DNA of 64,000 nt from JAFMDF01 sp965277445 (GCA_965277445.1 CBDICY010000001.1:620001-684000), one strand, 5' to 3'. Shown: positions 9,273 through 18,771, numbered from the stretch's first letter. Made by a program: numbers and translations. Notes: generated from the letters alone by a model not told the origin.

Positions 9273-9438
9273 CTAGTGGTTCAAGGCTTAAGTAATTGAT
9301 AGTTTAATCGAATGTATTTTTTCGCTAGGCAAGGCATTTTTTTGAGAATAGCTTTCGCTCTTTAAGAAAAAAATAACGCAGTATAGCGGAAAAAGACACC
9401 GATTTAAACTGTCAAGAATTTAGGTCTTGAACCACTAG
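9273..9438. mobile_element. Palindromic transposase-less element, copy B
   Basis: 166 bases with imperfect terminal inverted repeats of about 39 bases starting CTAGTGGTTCAAG. Read on the minus strand, the interior has the same CTTTTTCC...CTGCGTTA and GCCTTGC...GAAAAA blocks as the elements at 4102-4299 and 18610-18771, but the ends differ. It is non-coding and lies between padR and the M50-like gene. The stretch after it, to 9538, holds nothing recognised. Confidence 0.7.
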
Positions 9439-9538
9439 ACCTTTTACCTAAGTAGTTACCGTTATTTCTAGCTTATGAAGGATTAATATTCTGTAAAGAA
9501 CCTAATTTATAATCTAATTAGAGGGAAGTGTCTAGTAG

Positions 9539-10726
9539 TCACAAAAATGCTTCTACAATCTGTTCTACTTCTGCAATCTTTAAATCAATTCCATGATATT
9601 CTAAGCCAAGCGTTTTTGCTTGTTTGAAATAGTTCAATGCTTGTTTAAAATCTCTTTTTTCTTCGTGGTAAAGACCTAAATGGTAAATAGCTTGTGGATG
9701 TTCTGGCGCTAATTGGTGGGCAATTTGTAAATCTGAAAAGCCTGCTGCTAAATTTTTTCTTTTAATGTGAAGTAATCCTCGATTATTCCAACCTTCTGGA
9801 TTATCGGGTGTGTAAAAAATAGCTGCATCTAAATCCTGTTGGGCTCGTTTGTAATCGCCCGTTTGGAGGTGAATATAGCCTCTGTTGGCTAAAGCCATTC
9901 CATCCATATGTTTTTCATAGATACAATGATCGAAGTAAGACAAGGCTTCATCCCAACGATTTAGTTTTAAGTTTAACCAACCAATTTGATAGAAATCTAG
10001 GTAAGTATAAGGGTGAATGGCTTTAAAGGAATCGTAGAAATTCAAAGCATTCCCATAATCTTTTAAGGTCAAAAAACTGTTGACGATTAAATCGTATACT
10101 GGCTTCTTCTGAGGACCAGATTCAATTAATTGTTGGCATTGTTGGATAGCCGATTCATATTCTTTTTGATGAAAAGCTTGTTCTGCGATAAAAAACGCTT
10201 CAGGTAAACCTCGTCGTTTAAAGGTATTCATCAATTGATAGCCATCGCTATAAGTTACCCCGCCATTATACAATTTAATCGGCGTATGACTTGGATCAAG
10301 ATTAACAATAAGATCAATGACTGCAGAGATTAGAAAAAAGACGATAAAAACGACCCAACCTTGGGAGTATGCTCCATAAATAATCACATAAAAAGCGACA
10401 AGGGCAATTAATAGACTAGCGATCGGCCCACCCAAAATGACTAGTAACTGAGGTACAAATCCCTTAATGCCTCCATGTGTACACAAACCAATGCGCCAAT
10501 TAAATATATTCAATTTTAAAAAAAGCGATAACCGCCCAAGACTCAATTGTAAACAATTGCTGATATCACCATAAGTACCTACAAATACGTTGACTCTTTC
10601 TTTTTTGGTAAATAATAAGGCAGGAATAGCATGACCCATTTCGTGAAAAAAAGTAGTGATGGATCGCATAAATATAATGCCACCTATCCAAGCGATGCCT
10701 AATAAAATGCCAAAAATATAGTCCAT
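9539..10726 (-). CDS. M50-like membrane metalloprotease fused to TPR repeats
   Basis: 395 aa. The N-terminal half (about 1-150) has several transmembrane helices and the zinc-protease motif HEMGH at residues 28-32. A second conserved membrane motif, GGPIASLLIALVAF, resembles the M50 family, and NLDPSHTP may supply the third ligand region. From about 175 to the end there are five or more tetratricopeptide repeats (MALANRGYIHLQTGDYKRAQ, GWNNRGLLHIKRKNLAAGF, AIYHLGLYHEEKRDFKQALN). Known: M50 proteases cut membrane proteins within the bilayer, while TPR regions bind partners. The substrate is unknown, and whether this one is active has not been shown. Confidence 0.75.
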   Translation of the reverse strand: MDYIFGILLGIAWIGGIIFMRSITTFFHEMGHAIPALLFTKKERVNVFVGTYGDISNCLQLSLGRLSLFLKLNIFNWRIGLCTHGGIKGFVPQLLVILGGPIASLLIALVAFYVIIYGAYSQGWVVFIVFFLISAVIDLIVNLDPSHTPIKLYNGGVTYSDGYQLMNTFKRRGLPEAFFIAEQAFHQKEYESAIQQCQQLIESGPQKKPVYDLIVNSFLTLKDYGNALNFYDSFKAIHPYTYLDFYQIGWLNLKLNRWDEALSYFDHCIYEKHMDGMALANRGYIHLQTGDYKRAQQDLDAAIFYTPDNPEGWNNRGLLHIKRKNLAAGFSDLQIAHQLAPEHPQAIYHLGLYHEEKRDFKQALNYFKQAKTLGLEYHGIDLKIAEVEQIVEAFL

Positions 10727-10892
10727 TTTTCAGGTGAATTTATTAATAGATAAAATTGGTATACATTTTGATATTATAAAAATAAAATATGTATTAATTT
10801 GATTACTAGTTATTTATTTAGATGTAGAGCATTGTGAAAAAAACTAGGATTCAAATTTAAGCTTATTATTTCTAACTAATCAATCTGCCCCC

Positions 10893-11333
10893 ATGACAAC
10901 ACTTAAACATTTCTATGCCTTCTTTTTTGTTTTAAGCTGTACGAATTGTATAATGGCTCAATCAAGTACCATTGGTATGACGGTTGTAACGGAGAAAGTA
11001 ACCAAAGAAATCACGGCAATTTCTGCGAATGAAAACTTAATAGTTGATCCAAAGAATGACCCTGATAAATATAGTGCCTTCAAAGCAGAAGTCTGGCCTA
11101 ATCCATCTAATTTAGGAAAGGTACGACTTTCTGTAAAAAGCTTACCGGGAGACCCACTTTTTATTCAAATTTTTAACCATAAAGCGGAATTAGTTCAAGA
11201 GGGCGTCATTAAAGGAGCCTTAGGTGCAGATTTAGAACATACCCTAAAATTACCTGATTTACCAGGGAATTATTCGATTAAGTTGAGTAATAAAGATAAA
11301 ATCTTAAAGGATTTAGCATTAGAAATATTGTAA
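10893..11333 (+). CDS. Small secreted protein made mostly of a type IX sorting domain
   Basis: 146 aa. A signal peptide ends near MAQ at residue 23. About 40 polar residues follow, then a Por secretion-system C-terminal domain at about 62-146 (FKAEVWPNPSNLGKVRLSVK, LPGNYSIKLSNKDKILKDL). The WPNPS motif and the final beta-strand pattern are typical of type IX cargo tails. Known: the tail is read by the outer-membrane translocon and usually follows a large passenger. Here there is almost no passenger, so the protein may be a small surface peptide or a remnant that kept both ends. The gene stands alone, and a palindrome lies just past the stop. Confidence 0.75.
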   Translation: MTTLKHFYAFFFVLSCTNCIMAQSSTIGMTVVTEKVTKEITAISANENLIVDPKNDPDKYSAFKAEVWPNPSNLGKVRLSVKSLPGDPLFIQIFNHKAELVQEGVIKGALGADLEHTLKLPDLPGNYSIKLSNKDKILKDLALEIL

Positions 11334-11345
11334 TTATACCTTATT

Positions 11346-11398
11346 GTGATGTTGCTGTGTTACCTTGATGTCGATAGAGCATGGTAACACAGCATCAC
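11346..11398. terminator. Palindrome after the small secreted-protein gene
   Basis: Arms at 11346-11364 and 11383-11398 pair (GTGATGTTGCTGTGTTACC with GGTAACACAGCATCAC, a small bulge) 13 bases after the stop at 11333. No T-run follows, so it is a hairpin of uncertain terminating strength. Confidence 0.45.
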
Positions 11399-11511
11399 GG
11401 CAACAACACAACTCTTCTGCATTAATTGCTAATCATTAGTAGTGTTTATGCTGAAATCATTCATATGACAGCTCTTTCGTCATTAGCCCTTTGCCTTTCG
11501 CCGAATAAAAG

Positions 11512-11724
11512 CTATTCTTCTAAAATATTCTTAACTCGACCAACATCTCCCAATTGTAGCATCACTTTAATGCCATGCGGATGAGTGGCCGCTTTTGTTA
11601 ATATTCTTTTGACGATTCCTTCCGTTAACTCTCCTGTTCGTTGGTGTTGTTTCTTGACAATTTCTACCACGTCTCCAATCTTAATATTTTTTCTTTTTCG
11701 GCCGTCTAGTTGTTCCTTTTCCAT
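11512..11724 (-). CDS. ywbE: YwbE family protein
   Basis: 70 aa. The sequence follows the YwbE (DUF2196) pattern throughout: DGRKRKNIKIGDVVEIVKK, QRTGELTEGIVKRILTKAA, HPHGIKVMLQLGDVGRVKNI. Known: this is a short, widely conserved bacterial protein with a KOW-like beta fold and no firmly assigned role. A link to RNA or ribosomes is only guessed at from the fold. It stands alone on the minus strand. Confidence 0.9.
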   Translation of the reverse strand: MEKEQLDGRKRKNIKIGDVVEIVKKQHQRTGELTEGIVKRILTKAATHPHGIKVMLQLGDVGRVKNILEE

Positions 11725-11946
11725 GTTCTATATTGAATTTTACAGTAAAAGTGTGAGATTTTCTATAAGCCATCCATAGTTTTTATCAGCAACTAATTTT
11801 ACTATCTTTTTTGTAATATAAAATGGAAAATTACAAAATAAATCATTCTTATAGGGCCTTATTGCTGCCTATACTATTGGATATAGACAACAATAAAACC
11901 ATATAACGACTAGCCAGACTGTAGTAGACTGGTTTAACTATTCGAT

Positions 11947-13080
11947 TTAATTCACATCCTGCTTCAATTTAAGTTTCTCAATACTATTCGTCAGTCCATC
12001 TTTATTCAACTTGTCAGGAGCTTGAGTTAACGCAATTTTGGCATGGTTTAATGCTTCATCATACTTTCCAATTGCGGATAATCCTCTCATCATGCCTACT
12101 TCAGTTGGCCAAGCACCCTTAAATTGCTCGTGATTATACTTGAAAACTGCTAAGGCCTTATCTTTTTTACCTTGCGCGATTAATTGGCGACCATAGCCAT
12201 GAATTTGGATTGGATTGGCACTTGGATGATGAATGGCTTTGTCCATCGTAGCAGCACCTTCTTCGGTTTTACCCAATTGATTTTCAATTGCTGCTTTAGT
12301 AGCTAAAGTGGTATAATTTTCTTGACCAACAAATGGCGTATTAATCGCACCATTTGCCCATTCCAACCCTTTTTCTAAATGGGTATTATTCGATAAGGTA
12401 AAATTGGCAGCGGTTACCCAATTTGTCCAAGAAAAACCAGGATTATTTTGTAATTCTGATTCAATTTGAGCAATGTATAAATCATTATAATTCGGTACTT
12501 CAATTTTAAAAGGAAGGCTGATTCCTTCCCACATCATAGCCGCCGTTGCGTTAGCAGCCTGTCTATCTATAAATTCATAAGTCAACCATTCGTGGTATTC
12601 ATGCTTTTCTGGTGTCGCTTCGACTCTTAAGGCATCTTCTGATTCTCTGTAAAAATAACTGCCCCAAGCGCCTGTGTTTTTGGAAAAAATAATCGTCCAA
12701 GGCCCTGTTTCCTCCACAATAATGTGCAAGCCGTATTTTCCAGCCGCTATTGCTTTGCCTTGAACAAGGACATCGTGTGAAAATTCAATGGTGGTATTTT
12801 CATTTGCCCCTGCTCGCCAAGGTGCTAATTCATTCAACCCAAAACCAGAAGGCGTCATGCCGTAAGGAACTAACTGCCCCCAAATTTTTCCTTTTCTATC
12901 TTGTCCTTGTGGACTGGTAACATCAGGACTATTATAATCAATGGTCACACTAACTAGTTTTCCAATGTATTGCGTGGTGATACTTCTTTGATTGCCACCG
13001 CTTGGAGGCGTAGAAATTTGAGCGAATGCCATGGTAAAACTGGCAAAAACTAATAGGGTAAGCAAAATTTGCTTTTTCAT
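11947..13080 (-). CDS. DUF2911 secreted protein with C-terminal repeats
   Basis: 377 aa with a signal peptide (MKKQILLTLLVFASFTMAFA). The DUF2911 domain spans about 25-200 and shows VSVTIDYNSPDV-like and GKIWGQLVPYGMTPSGF segments, then WRAGANENTTIEFSHDV and GLHIIVEETGPWTIIFSK. From about 225 onward, helical TPR-like repeats follow (GLEWANGAINTPFVGQENY, KALAVFKYNHEQFKGAWP). Known: DUF2911 is a periplasmic or surface domain frequent in Bacteroidota with no assigned activity. The gene stands alone on the minus strand. Confidence 0.88.
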   Translation of the reverse strand: MKKQILLTLLVFASFTMAFAQISTPPSGGNQRSITTQYIGKLVSVTIDYNSPDVTSPQGQDRKGKIWGQLVPYGMTPSGFGLNELAPWRAGANENTTIEFSHDVLVQGKAIAAGKYGLHIIVEETGPWTIIFSKNTGAWGSYFYRESEDALRVEATPEKHEYHEWLTYEFIDRQAANATAAMMWEGISLPFKIEVPNYNDLYIAQIESELQNNPGFSWTNWVTAANFTLSNNTHLEKGLEWANGAINTPFVGQENYTTLATKAAIENQLGKTEEGAATMDKAIHHPSANPIQIHGYGRQLIAQGKKDKALAVFKYNHEQFKGAWPTEVGMMRGLSAIGKYDEALNHAKIALTQAPDKLNKDGLTNSIEKLKLKQDVN

Positions 13081-13300
13081 AATTTAAATTTAAGGTGATT
13101 TTATAAATAACTAAATTGGTGCAATAACTGATATACAGGTTATTGCGAGTTTATTTCTATTCAAGTAATAAATGTAGAAAATTGGTTGCGTAAAGCAGAT
13201 AGTGCGCAAATAGTTATCAGACGAACTACACTTTTCTATCTACGAAGGAAGGAAAATTCATGTACGATTTTTATTTTATTCCTTAGCGAAGAAGCAACAC

Positions 13301-13918
13301 ATCGTTCCAGCAGGAGGAACTGCACCTTACACTTATTTATGGGAAGATGGAGTCTCCAATGCTAATCAACAAGCATTAGCGGCAGGAAATTATGTGCTCA
13401 CCATTATGGATGAATTAGGTTCTTTAGTAGAGGCAGAGATATTACTTTCTGAGCAAGCTGTTTTAGAGGTAACGGCTAATTTTATCAATCCAGATTGTGG
13501 AAGACTTGCAACGGGTAGGGTAGTGACGGATAATTTGACTGGAGGGGTCGCTCCTTATTTTTACACCTTAAATGGTTCAGTATCTAGTAGTAACCCCGAA
13601 TTTGATAACCTAAATACGGGGGATTGAGATGTTTATGTACCGAATGCTTTTAGTCCCAATCAAGATGGGATCAATGATCTATTATTAATCAATGGAGGCC
13701 CAGAAGTCAGCAACATCCAATCTTTTAGTATCTACTCTCGTTGGGGAGAACAAGTCTTTTTTCAAGAAGACTTTCTGCCTAATGATATAGCCAATATTTG
13801 GGATGGAACAATTAAATCCGAGTTTTTAGAAAACGGAGTCTACATCTGGCAGACGGTGATTGATTTTATTGACGGAGAGACGCTGACCTATACAGGTGAT
13901 GTGGCTTTGATTCGGTAG
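13301..13918 (+). pseudogene. Remnant of a gliding-motility (SprB/CHU_C type) adhesin
   Basis: One frame reads through two recognisable pieces. First come SprB-like repeats (GGTAPYTYLWEDG, ALAAGNYVLTIMDE, GGVAPYFYTLNGS). After an in-frame TGA at 13625-13627 comes a gliding-motility-associated C-terminal domain (YVPNAFSPNQDGINDLL, SIYSRWGEQVF, ENGVYIWQ) ending in a stop at 13916-13918. There is no start codon with a signal peptide, and no N-terminal part. The junction at NTGD-stop-DVYVPN looks like a deletion that joined the first strand of a repeat to the C-terminal domain. Known: intact proteins of this kind are very large type IX cargo with many such repeats. This copy cannot make one. Confidence 0.8.
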
Positions 13919-14060
13919 CTCTCTCGCTAGCTTGGGCTTCTAGCCCGAACGGCGACGGATGAATGGCAACGAATGAGATTAGTAGTAATACTCAATTAAT
14001 TTAACTTCACCCAAAAAAAAATCGTGCCGTAGGTACGTAAGATAAAAACTAATTGTCCTT

Positions 14061-15560
14061 TTATTCATTATTATCTTTGTCTAATAATTCCCTTTTTTTA
14101 TACAAAACGACCTCAACGCCAAAACTATCATACTGTTTAACAATCTCCCAATTAGCCGCTAATTCCATAAAGTCTGCATCCGAAACATCATTAAAAACAG
14201 TCGCATAAAAAAAGTATTGATTGGTCTCAAAATCCTTCTTAACAAAACCTACTTGCTGCTCATTTAAATCATAAATTCCATAAGGCCCAATATTAGGAAA
14301 AACCGTCCCAACTGTTGCAGGATAAATCTGCTGTTCGGCTATATATCGAATCATTTTTTCTCGCAATTGATAATACGGTAAATGTGCTAGAGTAGCGTCC
14401 CAACCTTGCGCAATATGTTTAGGGTAAATCCATAAATTTCCTGTCAATAAACCGATAAAGGCAATGCTGAAAATGACTTTTTGAATTTTAGTGGTAGTAA
14501 GAAATTGAAAACACAAATGATAAAATAAAAAGGTAATCGACAAGGTAATCGGTAATAAATAACGATGACTTAATAAGCCTTTATGAAGCAATAGAGAAGG
14601 AGTTAAAATTAGACTTAAAATAAGGATTAAACTAATTAGTTTTAGTGCTTTCAACGATTTTACAGAGCTTCCAGAACTCCAAATTCTGGAAGCGCTAAAT
14701 ATCCCCGAAGAATATGCTTTCCATAACAACCAACCTAATCCACTCAATAAATATACTCGACCAAAATCTAAAAATCGCCAGCCTAAAACACCAATATTTT
14801 TAAGAAACCCTAGGAAATCAACAGATTCAAAACTACCTGCCCAAGGAGAATTTGCATGATAGCCAATCCATCCAAATTGGAGATAATGAGCGATTAAAAA
14901 AGTACTGGCAATTAGTCCAGCAGGTAAGAAAGGTAGGATTTTTTTGATGAAAATAGCAATGCTTTTTTTGATAGAAATTGGAGGGGCTTTTTGTAGAAAA
15001 AAAGTAGTAAAACACCACCAAAGATATAAGCTAAAAGTCACCATCATCCCTCGCATACTAATCAGCCCTAATAGCGTAGTGGCAATGATGATAAGGAAGA
15101 TTTTCTCTTTTAAAATACTATGGATAGCCAATAAGAAGGCAAACACGAGGAGGATATCTGGGCTGATTAAAACACTCTGCCCTGCAAAAAATGGGTCAAT
15201 AATGACTAACAATAATAGGAATTTAGCAGATTTAGCATTGCCAAAAAAACTCCCAATTTCATAAAGCAACCAAATAATACCCAGCAAAAAAGGCAAGATC
15301 GAAAAGTGACTGACTAGCAATGATTTACCAAAAAAGGACCAACAAAAAGCCAAATACATCCCAAATAATGGCGGATGTCCGCTATTAATGGCTTCTGGTA
15401 AAAAGAAGGTTTGGAATTGTTGCTCATAATACCAATGCGCATGTTTAGATCCTAACTGAACCGTATCCCAAAAAAAAGCATGATCACTAACCCACCAAGT
15501 TAATAGGCAGCAGTAGCACCAAAAAGGTAATATCGTTTGTAATTTTTGAGTCAGGTTCAT
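14061..15560 (-). CDS. Integral membrane glycosyltransferase, GT39/ArnT-like
   Basis: 499 aa with about ten or more hydrophobic helices. The first luminal loop has an Asp-containing segment (SDHAFFWDTVQLGSKHAHWY) and the second has NSGHPPLFGMYLAF, the pattern of PMT/ArnT-type enzymes. The last about 110 residues are a soluble tail. Known: such enzymes transfer a sugar from a polyprenyl-phosphate donor to lipid A, protein or another acceptor on the periplasmic side. The acceptor cannot be told here. It stands alone, divergent from the S9 peptidase gene, with a palindromic element between them. Confidence 0.75.
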   Translation of the reverse strand: MNLTQKLQTILPFWCYCCLLTWWVSDHAFFWDTVQLGSKHAHWYYEQQFQTFFLPEAINSGHPPLFGMYLAFCWSFFGKSLLVSHFSILPFLLGIIWLLYEIGSFFGNAKSAKFLLLLVIIDPFFAGQSVLISPDILLVFAFLLAIHSILKEKIFLIIIATTLLGLISMRGMMVTFSLYLWWCFTTFFLQKAPPISIKKSIAIFIKKILPFLPAGLIASTFLIAHYLQFGWIGYHANSPWAGSFESVDFLGFLKNIGVLGWRFLDFGRVYLLSGLGWLLWKAYSSGIFSASRIWSSGSSVKSLKALKLISLILILSLILTPSLLLHKGLLSHRYLLPITLSITFLFYHLCFQFLTTTKIQKVIFSIAFIGLLTGNLWIYPKHIAQGWDATLAHLPYYQLREKMIRYIAEQQIYPATVGTVFPNIGPYGIYDLNEQQVGFVKKDFETNQYFFYATVFNDVSDADFMELAANWEIVKQYDSFGVEVVLYKKRELLDKDNNE

Positions 15561-15625
15561 ATTAAAAAAGGAATGTATTTTTTCAAATATTAATATTTAT
15601 TGTACCTTCATCTTTCAGAGCAATC

Positions 15626-15743
15626 GGTAGAAAAGCCTTCAGGCTTTCCTGTCAGTCGGAATGTTATTGCTTAAAAAAATAAGTTGTACGCCTAAATTCA
15701 GGCCTGAAGGTCTTTGACGGGAAAGCCTGAAGGCTTTTCTACC
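15626..15743. mobile_element. Short element with near-perfect 29-base terminal inverted repeats
   Basis: 118 bases. Its ends, 15626-15654 and 15715-15743, are inverted copies matching at 28 of 29 positions. Each end is itself palindromic around AAAGCCTTCAGGCTTT or AAAGCCTGAAGGCTTT. It lies between divergent genes and stops 33 bases before the ATG of the peptidase gene, so it may carry or disturb their promoters. It encodes nothing. Confidence 0.7.
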
Positions 15744-15776
15744 AGTTACAAACTAAATCAACCTAACCAATCTGCG

Positions 15777-18605
15777 ATGATAAAAAGAATTTCACAGTTA
15801 ATCCTCATTACATGTCTACCTTTTACTTTATATGCTCAAAATTCCTTAAAAAAAACACTTGGGCATGAAGAATTAGTGACTTGGAATCGAATGAATAACA
15901 CGCAAATTTCTAATGATGGAAATTGTGTGACGTATGAATTAAAAGGCGAAGAAGGAGATGGCGTGTTGAGAATTTATACGACTAAGAACGATGCCGCTGC
16001 AATTATTCCAAGAGGAGAACGTGCTAAAATTAGTGCAGATAGTCGATTTGTGGTATTTAAAATAAAACCTCAGAAGGATACCATCCGACTAATGCGTTTG
16101 AAAAAAGTAAAGAAGGCAGATCTACCTAAAGATAGCTTAGGTATTTATGATGCACAAACGGGTAAAACAGAACGTATTCCAATGGTGAAATCTTTTAAAA
16201 TGCCTAAAGAGTGGGAAGGATACCTCGTTTACCAAAAAGAAGCGGAAGAAATACCGACGACGATCAACTTAAAAAAAGATACAACAGCAACAAAGGAAAG
16301 AAAAAAAGTCAAGAAACCTAAAAAAGAAAGTGGAGCAAATGGGACAAAATTAGTTGCCCGAAATCTATTAACAGGAGAAGAAACGACTTTCCCTTATGTG
16401 GCAAATTACGAATTAGCAGAGAAAGGGAAAAAAATACTTTTTCAAACAACAGGAAATGATTCTACTTTTTTGAATGGTATATATTTACAGGATTTGGCAC
16501 AGCAAACAACAAAGCCCTTGTATAGAGGAAAAGGCGATTATAAGAGAATGGTGATGGATGAAATGGGAAATCAGGTAGCTTTTTTAGCGAATTTTGATAC
16601 CACCAATGCCGACATTGCGCCCTTTGAATTGGTTTACTGGAAAAATGGAACAGATTCTGCTAAAGTCATTGCTCAAAATACAGCTGCTTTCTTACCAAAA
16701 GATTGGATCATTAGCGAAAATGAAACACCTCAATTCTCTAAAAATGGACAGCAATTGTTTTTTGGTATGTCGCCTAAACCTATTTTGGAAGATACGACTT
16801 TATTAGAAGAGGAAATGGTAAAAGTGGAAGTATGGCATTGGAATGATGCGCAATTACATACCCAACAAAAAGTAAGACAAAAGCGAGAAGAAAAGCGGGC
16901 TTATACAGTAGTTTGGCATCCAACTACTCGTCGTTTTGTAAAATTGGGGGATCAATCTATTCCAGAAATTAGAATGGGAGATGAAGGAAATGCGATCAAA
17001 GTTTTAGGATATAACTCCGAACCTTACGAGAAAGTAACTTCTTGGGAAGGTGGGCCAGCGGGAAAAGATATGTACATTATTGATACCAAAACAGGCACAA
17101 AAGAATTGATTGGCAAGGGAATTAAAGGGAGTCCAAGATTATCTCCAAAAGCGAAATTTGCTTACGCGTATTTACCTGCAGATTCTGCTTGGTTTGCTTA
17201 CGATTTGACTACTAAAAAGACTATTCAATTAACAAATAATGACCAGCATCCTTTTTATGATGAATTGAATGATCGACCGATGCATCCTTTTCATTACAGT
17301 ATTGCAGGCTGGACAACCAATGACCAGTTTATTTTGATCAATGACCGCTATGACATTTGGAAAATTGATCCAAAAGGAATTGCGCCAGCCGTTAATTTAA
17401 CGAATGGTAGGACTAAAAAATGGCGATATAGATATATCCAATTAGATAGAGAAGTTCGATCAATTGACCCTGCTTCCAAATTATTACTACATGTTTTTGA
17501 TGAGACAACGAAAGAAAGTGGCTATAGTTATTTAGATATGTCAACTGGCAAAACCACCAATTTAATGATTGGTGGCTATGATTATACGCGCCGTTTATAC
17601 AAAGCAAAAAATGCCAATAAAATACTTTTTAGAAGAGGCAATTATAACACTTTTCCAGACTTGTTTTTTACAGATGATACCTTCGATAATGCTAAACAAA
17701 TTAGCATCGCCAATCCTCAACAAACGGAGTATGCTTGGGGAACCATGGAATTATTCGAATGGACTTCTTTAGATGGGCAGAAATTGCAAGGTTTATTGGC
17801 TAAGCCAGAAAACTTTGATCCAACTAAAAAATATCCAATGATTGTGAATTTCTATGAACGAAATTCGCATGGATTATATCGGCATAGAGCGCCATCAGCA
17901 GGACGTTCTACCATCAATTATCCATTTTATACCAGCAGAGGATATATCATTTTTAATCCAGATATTCCTTATGAAGTCGGTTATCCTGGAAAGAGTTGCT
18001 ATAACGCCGTTGTTTCTGGCACGCAAGCATTAATCAGAGAAGGGTTTGTAGATGCAGAAAATATTGGTGTTCAAGGACATAGTTGGGGCGGCTATCAAAT
18101 TGCGCACTTATTGAATAAAACGAACTTATTTAAATGTGCCGAAAGTGGTGCGCCAGTCGTCAACATGTTTTCTGCCTACGGCGGGATTCGATGGGGGAGT
18201 GGAATGAGTCGAATGTTTCAGTACGAACATACGCAAAGTCGAATTGGGGGTACTATCTGGGAATATAGAGATCGTTATATCGAAAACTCACCCATTTTTG
18301 AACTATACAAAACGGATACCCCTGTGTTAATTCTGCATAACGATAAGGATTCGGCTGTACCGTGGTACCAAGGGATTGAATATTTTGTAGCTCTTAGAAG
18401 ATTAGGTAAACCAGCGTGGTTATTGAATTATAATGGGGAGCCACATTGGCCGGTTAAATTACCGAATCGGAAAGATTTCAATATTCGGATGCAACAATAT
18501 TTTGACCATTATTTGAAGGGCGCACCGATGCCAAAATGGATGGAAAGTGGGGTTTCTGCTATGGAAAAGGGGAAAGTACAGGGTCTAGAATTGAATGAAA
18601 AATAA
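15777..18605 (+). CDS. Secreted S9 (prolyl oligopeptidase family) serine peptidase
   Basis: 942 aa from the ATG at 15777, chosen because a signal peptide follows at once (MIKRISQLILITCLPFTLYA). A TTG 63 bases upstream lies in an inserted repeat and would spoil the signal. The N-terminal two-thirds are beta-propeller-like. The C-terminal alpha/beta-hydrolase domain has the nucleophile Ser769 in GHSWGGYQ, Asp858 in NDKDSAVPW and His890 in GEPHWP. Known: members of this family cut short peptides, often dipeptides, in the periplasm or outside. A Lys-rich stretch at about 160-190 is unusual for the propeller. The neighbours give no pathway. Confidence 0.92.
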   Translation: MIKRISQLILITCLPFTLYAQNSLKKTLGHEELVTWNRMNNTQISNDGNCVTYELKGEEGDGVLRIYTTKNDAAAIIPRGERAKISADSRFVVFKIKPQKDTIRLMRLKKVKKADLPKDSLGIYDAQTGKTERIPMVKSFKMPKEWEGYLVYQKEAEEIPTTINLKKDTTATKERKKVKKPKKESGANGTKLVARNLLTGEETTFPYVANYELAEKGKKILFQTTGNDSTFLNGIYLQDLAQQTTKPLYRGKGDYKRMVMDEMGNQVAFLANFDTTNADIAPFELVYWKNGTDSAKVIAQNTAAFLPKDWIISENETPQFSKNGQQLFFGMSPKPILEDTTLLEEEMVKVEVWHWNDAQLHTQQKVRQKREEKRAYTVVWHPTTRRFVKLGDQSIPEIRMGDEGNAIKVLGYNSEPYEKVTSWEGGPAGKDMYIIDTKTGTKELIGKGIKGSPRLSPKAKFAYAYLPADSAWFAYDLTTKKTIQLTNNDQHPFYDELNDRPMHPFHYSIAGWTTNDQFILINDRYDIWKIDPKGIAPAVNLTNGRTKKWRYRYIQLDREVRSIDPASKLLLHVFDETTKESGYSYLDMSTGKTTNLMIGGYDYTRRLYKAKNANKILFRRGNYNTFPDLFFTDDTFDNAKQISIANPQQTEYAWGTMELFEWTSLDGQKLQGLLAKPENFDPTKKYPMIVNFYERNSHGLYRHRAPSAGRSTINYPFYTSRGYIIFNPDIPYEVGYPGKSCYNAVVSGTQALIREGFVDAENIGVQGHSWGGYQIAHLLNKTNLFKCAESGAPVVNMFSAYGGIRWGSGMSRMFQYEHTQSRIGGTIWEYRDRYIENSPIFELYKTDTPVLILHNDKDSAVPWYQGIEYFVALRRLGKPAWLLNYNGEPHWPVKLPNRKDFNIRMQQYFDHYLKGAPMPKWMESGVSAMEKGKVQGLELNEK

Positions 18606-18609
18606 AATA

Positions 18610-18771
18610 AGGGAGTAGGAAAAATATAACCTACCCATCTGACGGATTCTTTTTCCATTTAGCTGCGTTAAAATTATTCAACGTAGCAACGGCTATGCTG
18701 AATAATTTTGCCTTGCTAAAAGAAAAAAATAATCTCGTCATTTTGGGTACCTTATTTATTTCCTACTCCCT
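18610..18771. mobile_element. Palindromic transposase-less element, copy C
   Basis: 162 bases, starting 5 bases after the peptidase stop. The terminal inverted repeats are AGGGAGTAGGAAA and TTTCCTACTCCCT, extended inward by ACCTACCCA and TGGGTACCTTA. The centre is a second palindrome (AAAATTATTCA and TGAATAATTTT). It is clearly the same family as 4102-4299 and shares the inner blocks of 9273-9438. It could act as the terminator of the peptidase gene. The 115 bases after it hold only a short open stretch that looks like a gene remnant. Confidence 0.72.

Noticed and set aside
15714..15776. Upstream TTG start for the S9 peptidase giving 21 more residues
   Set aside because: It lies in the right end of an inserted repeat, and a good signal peptide begins at the ATG at 15777.
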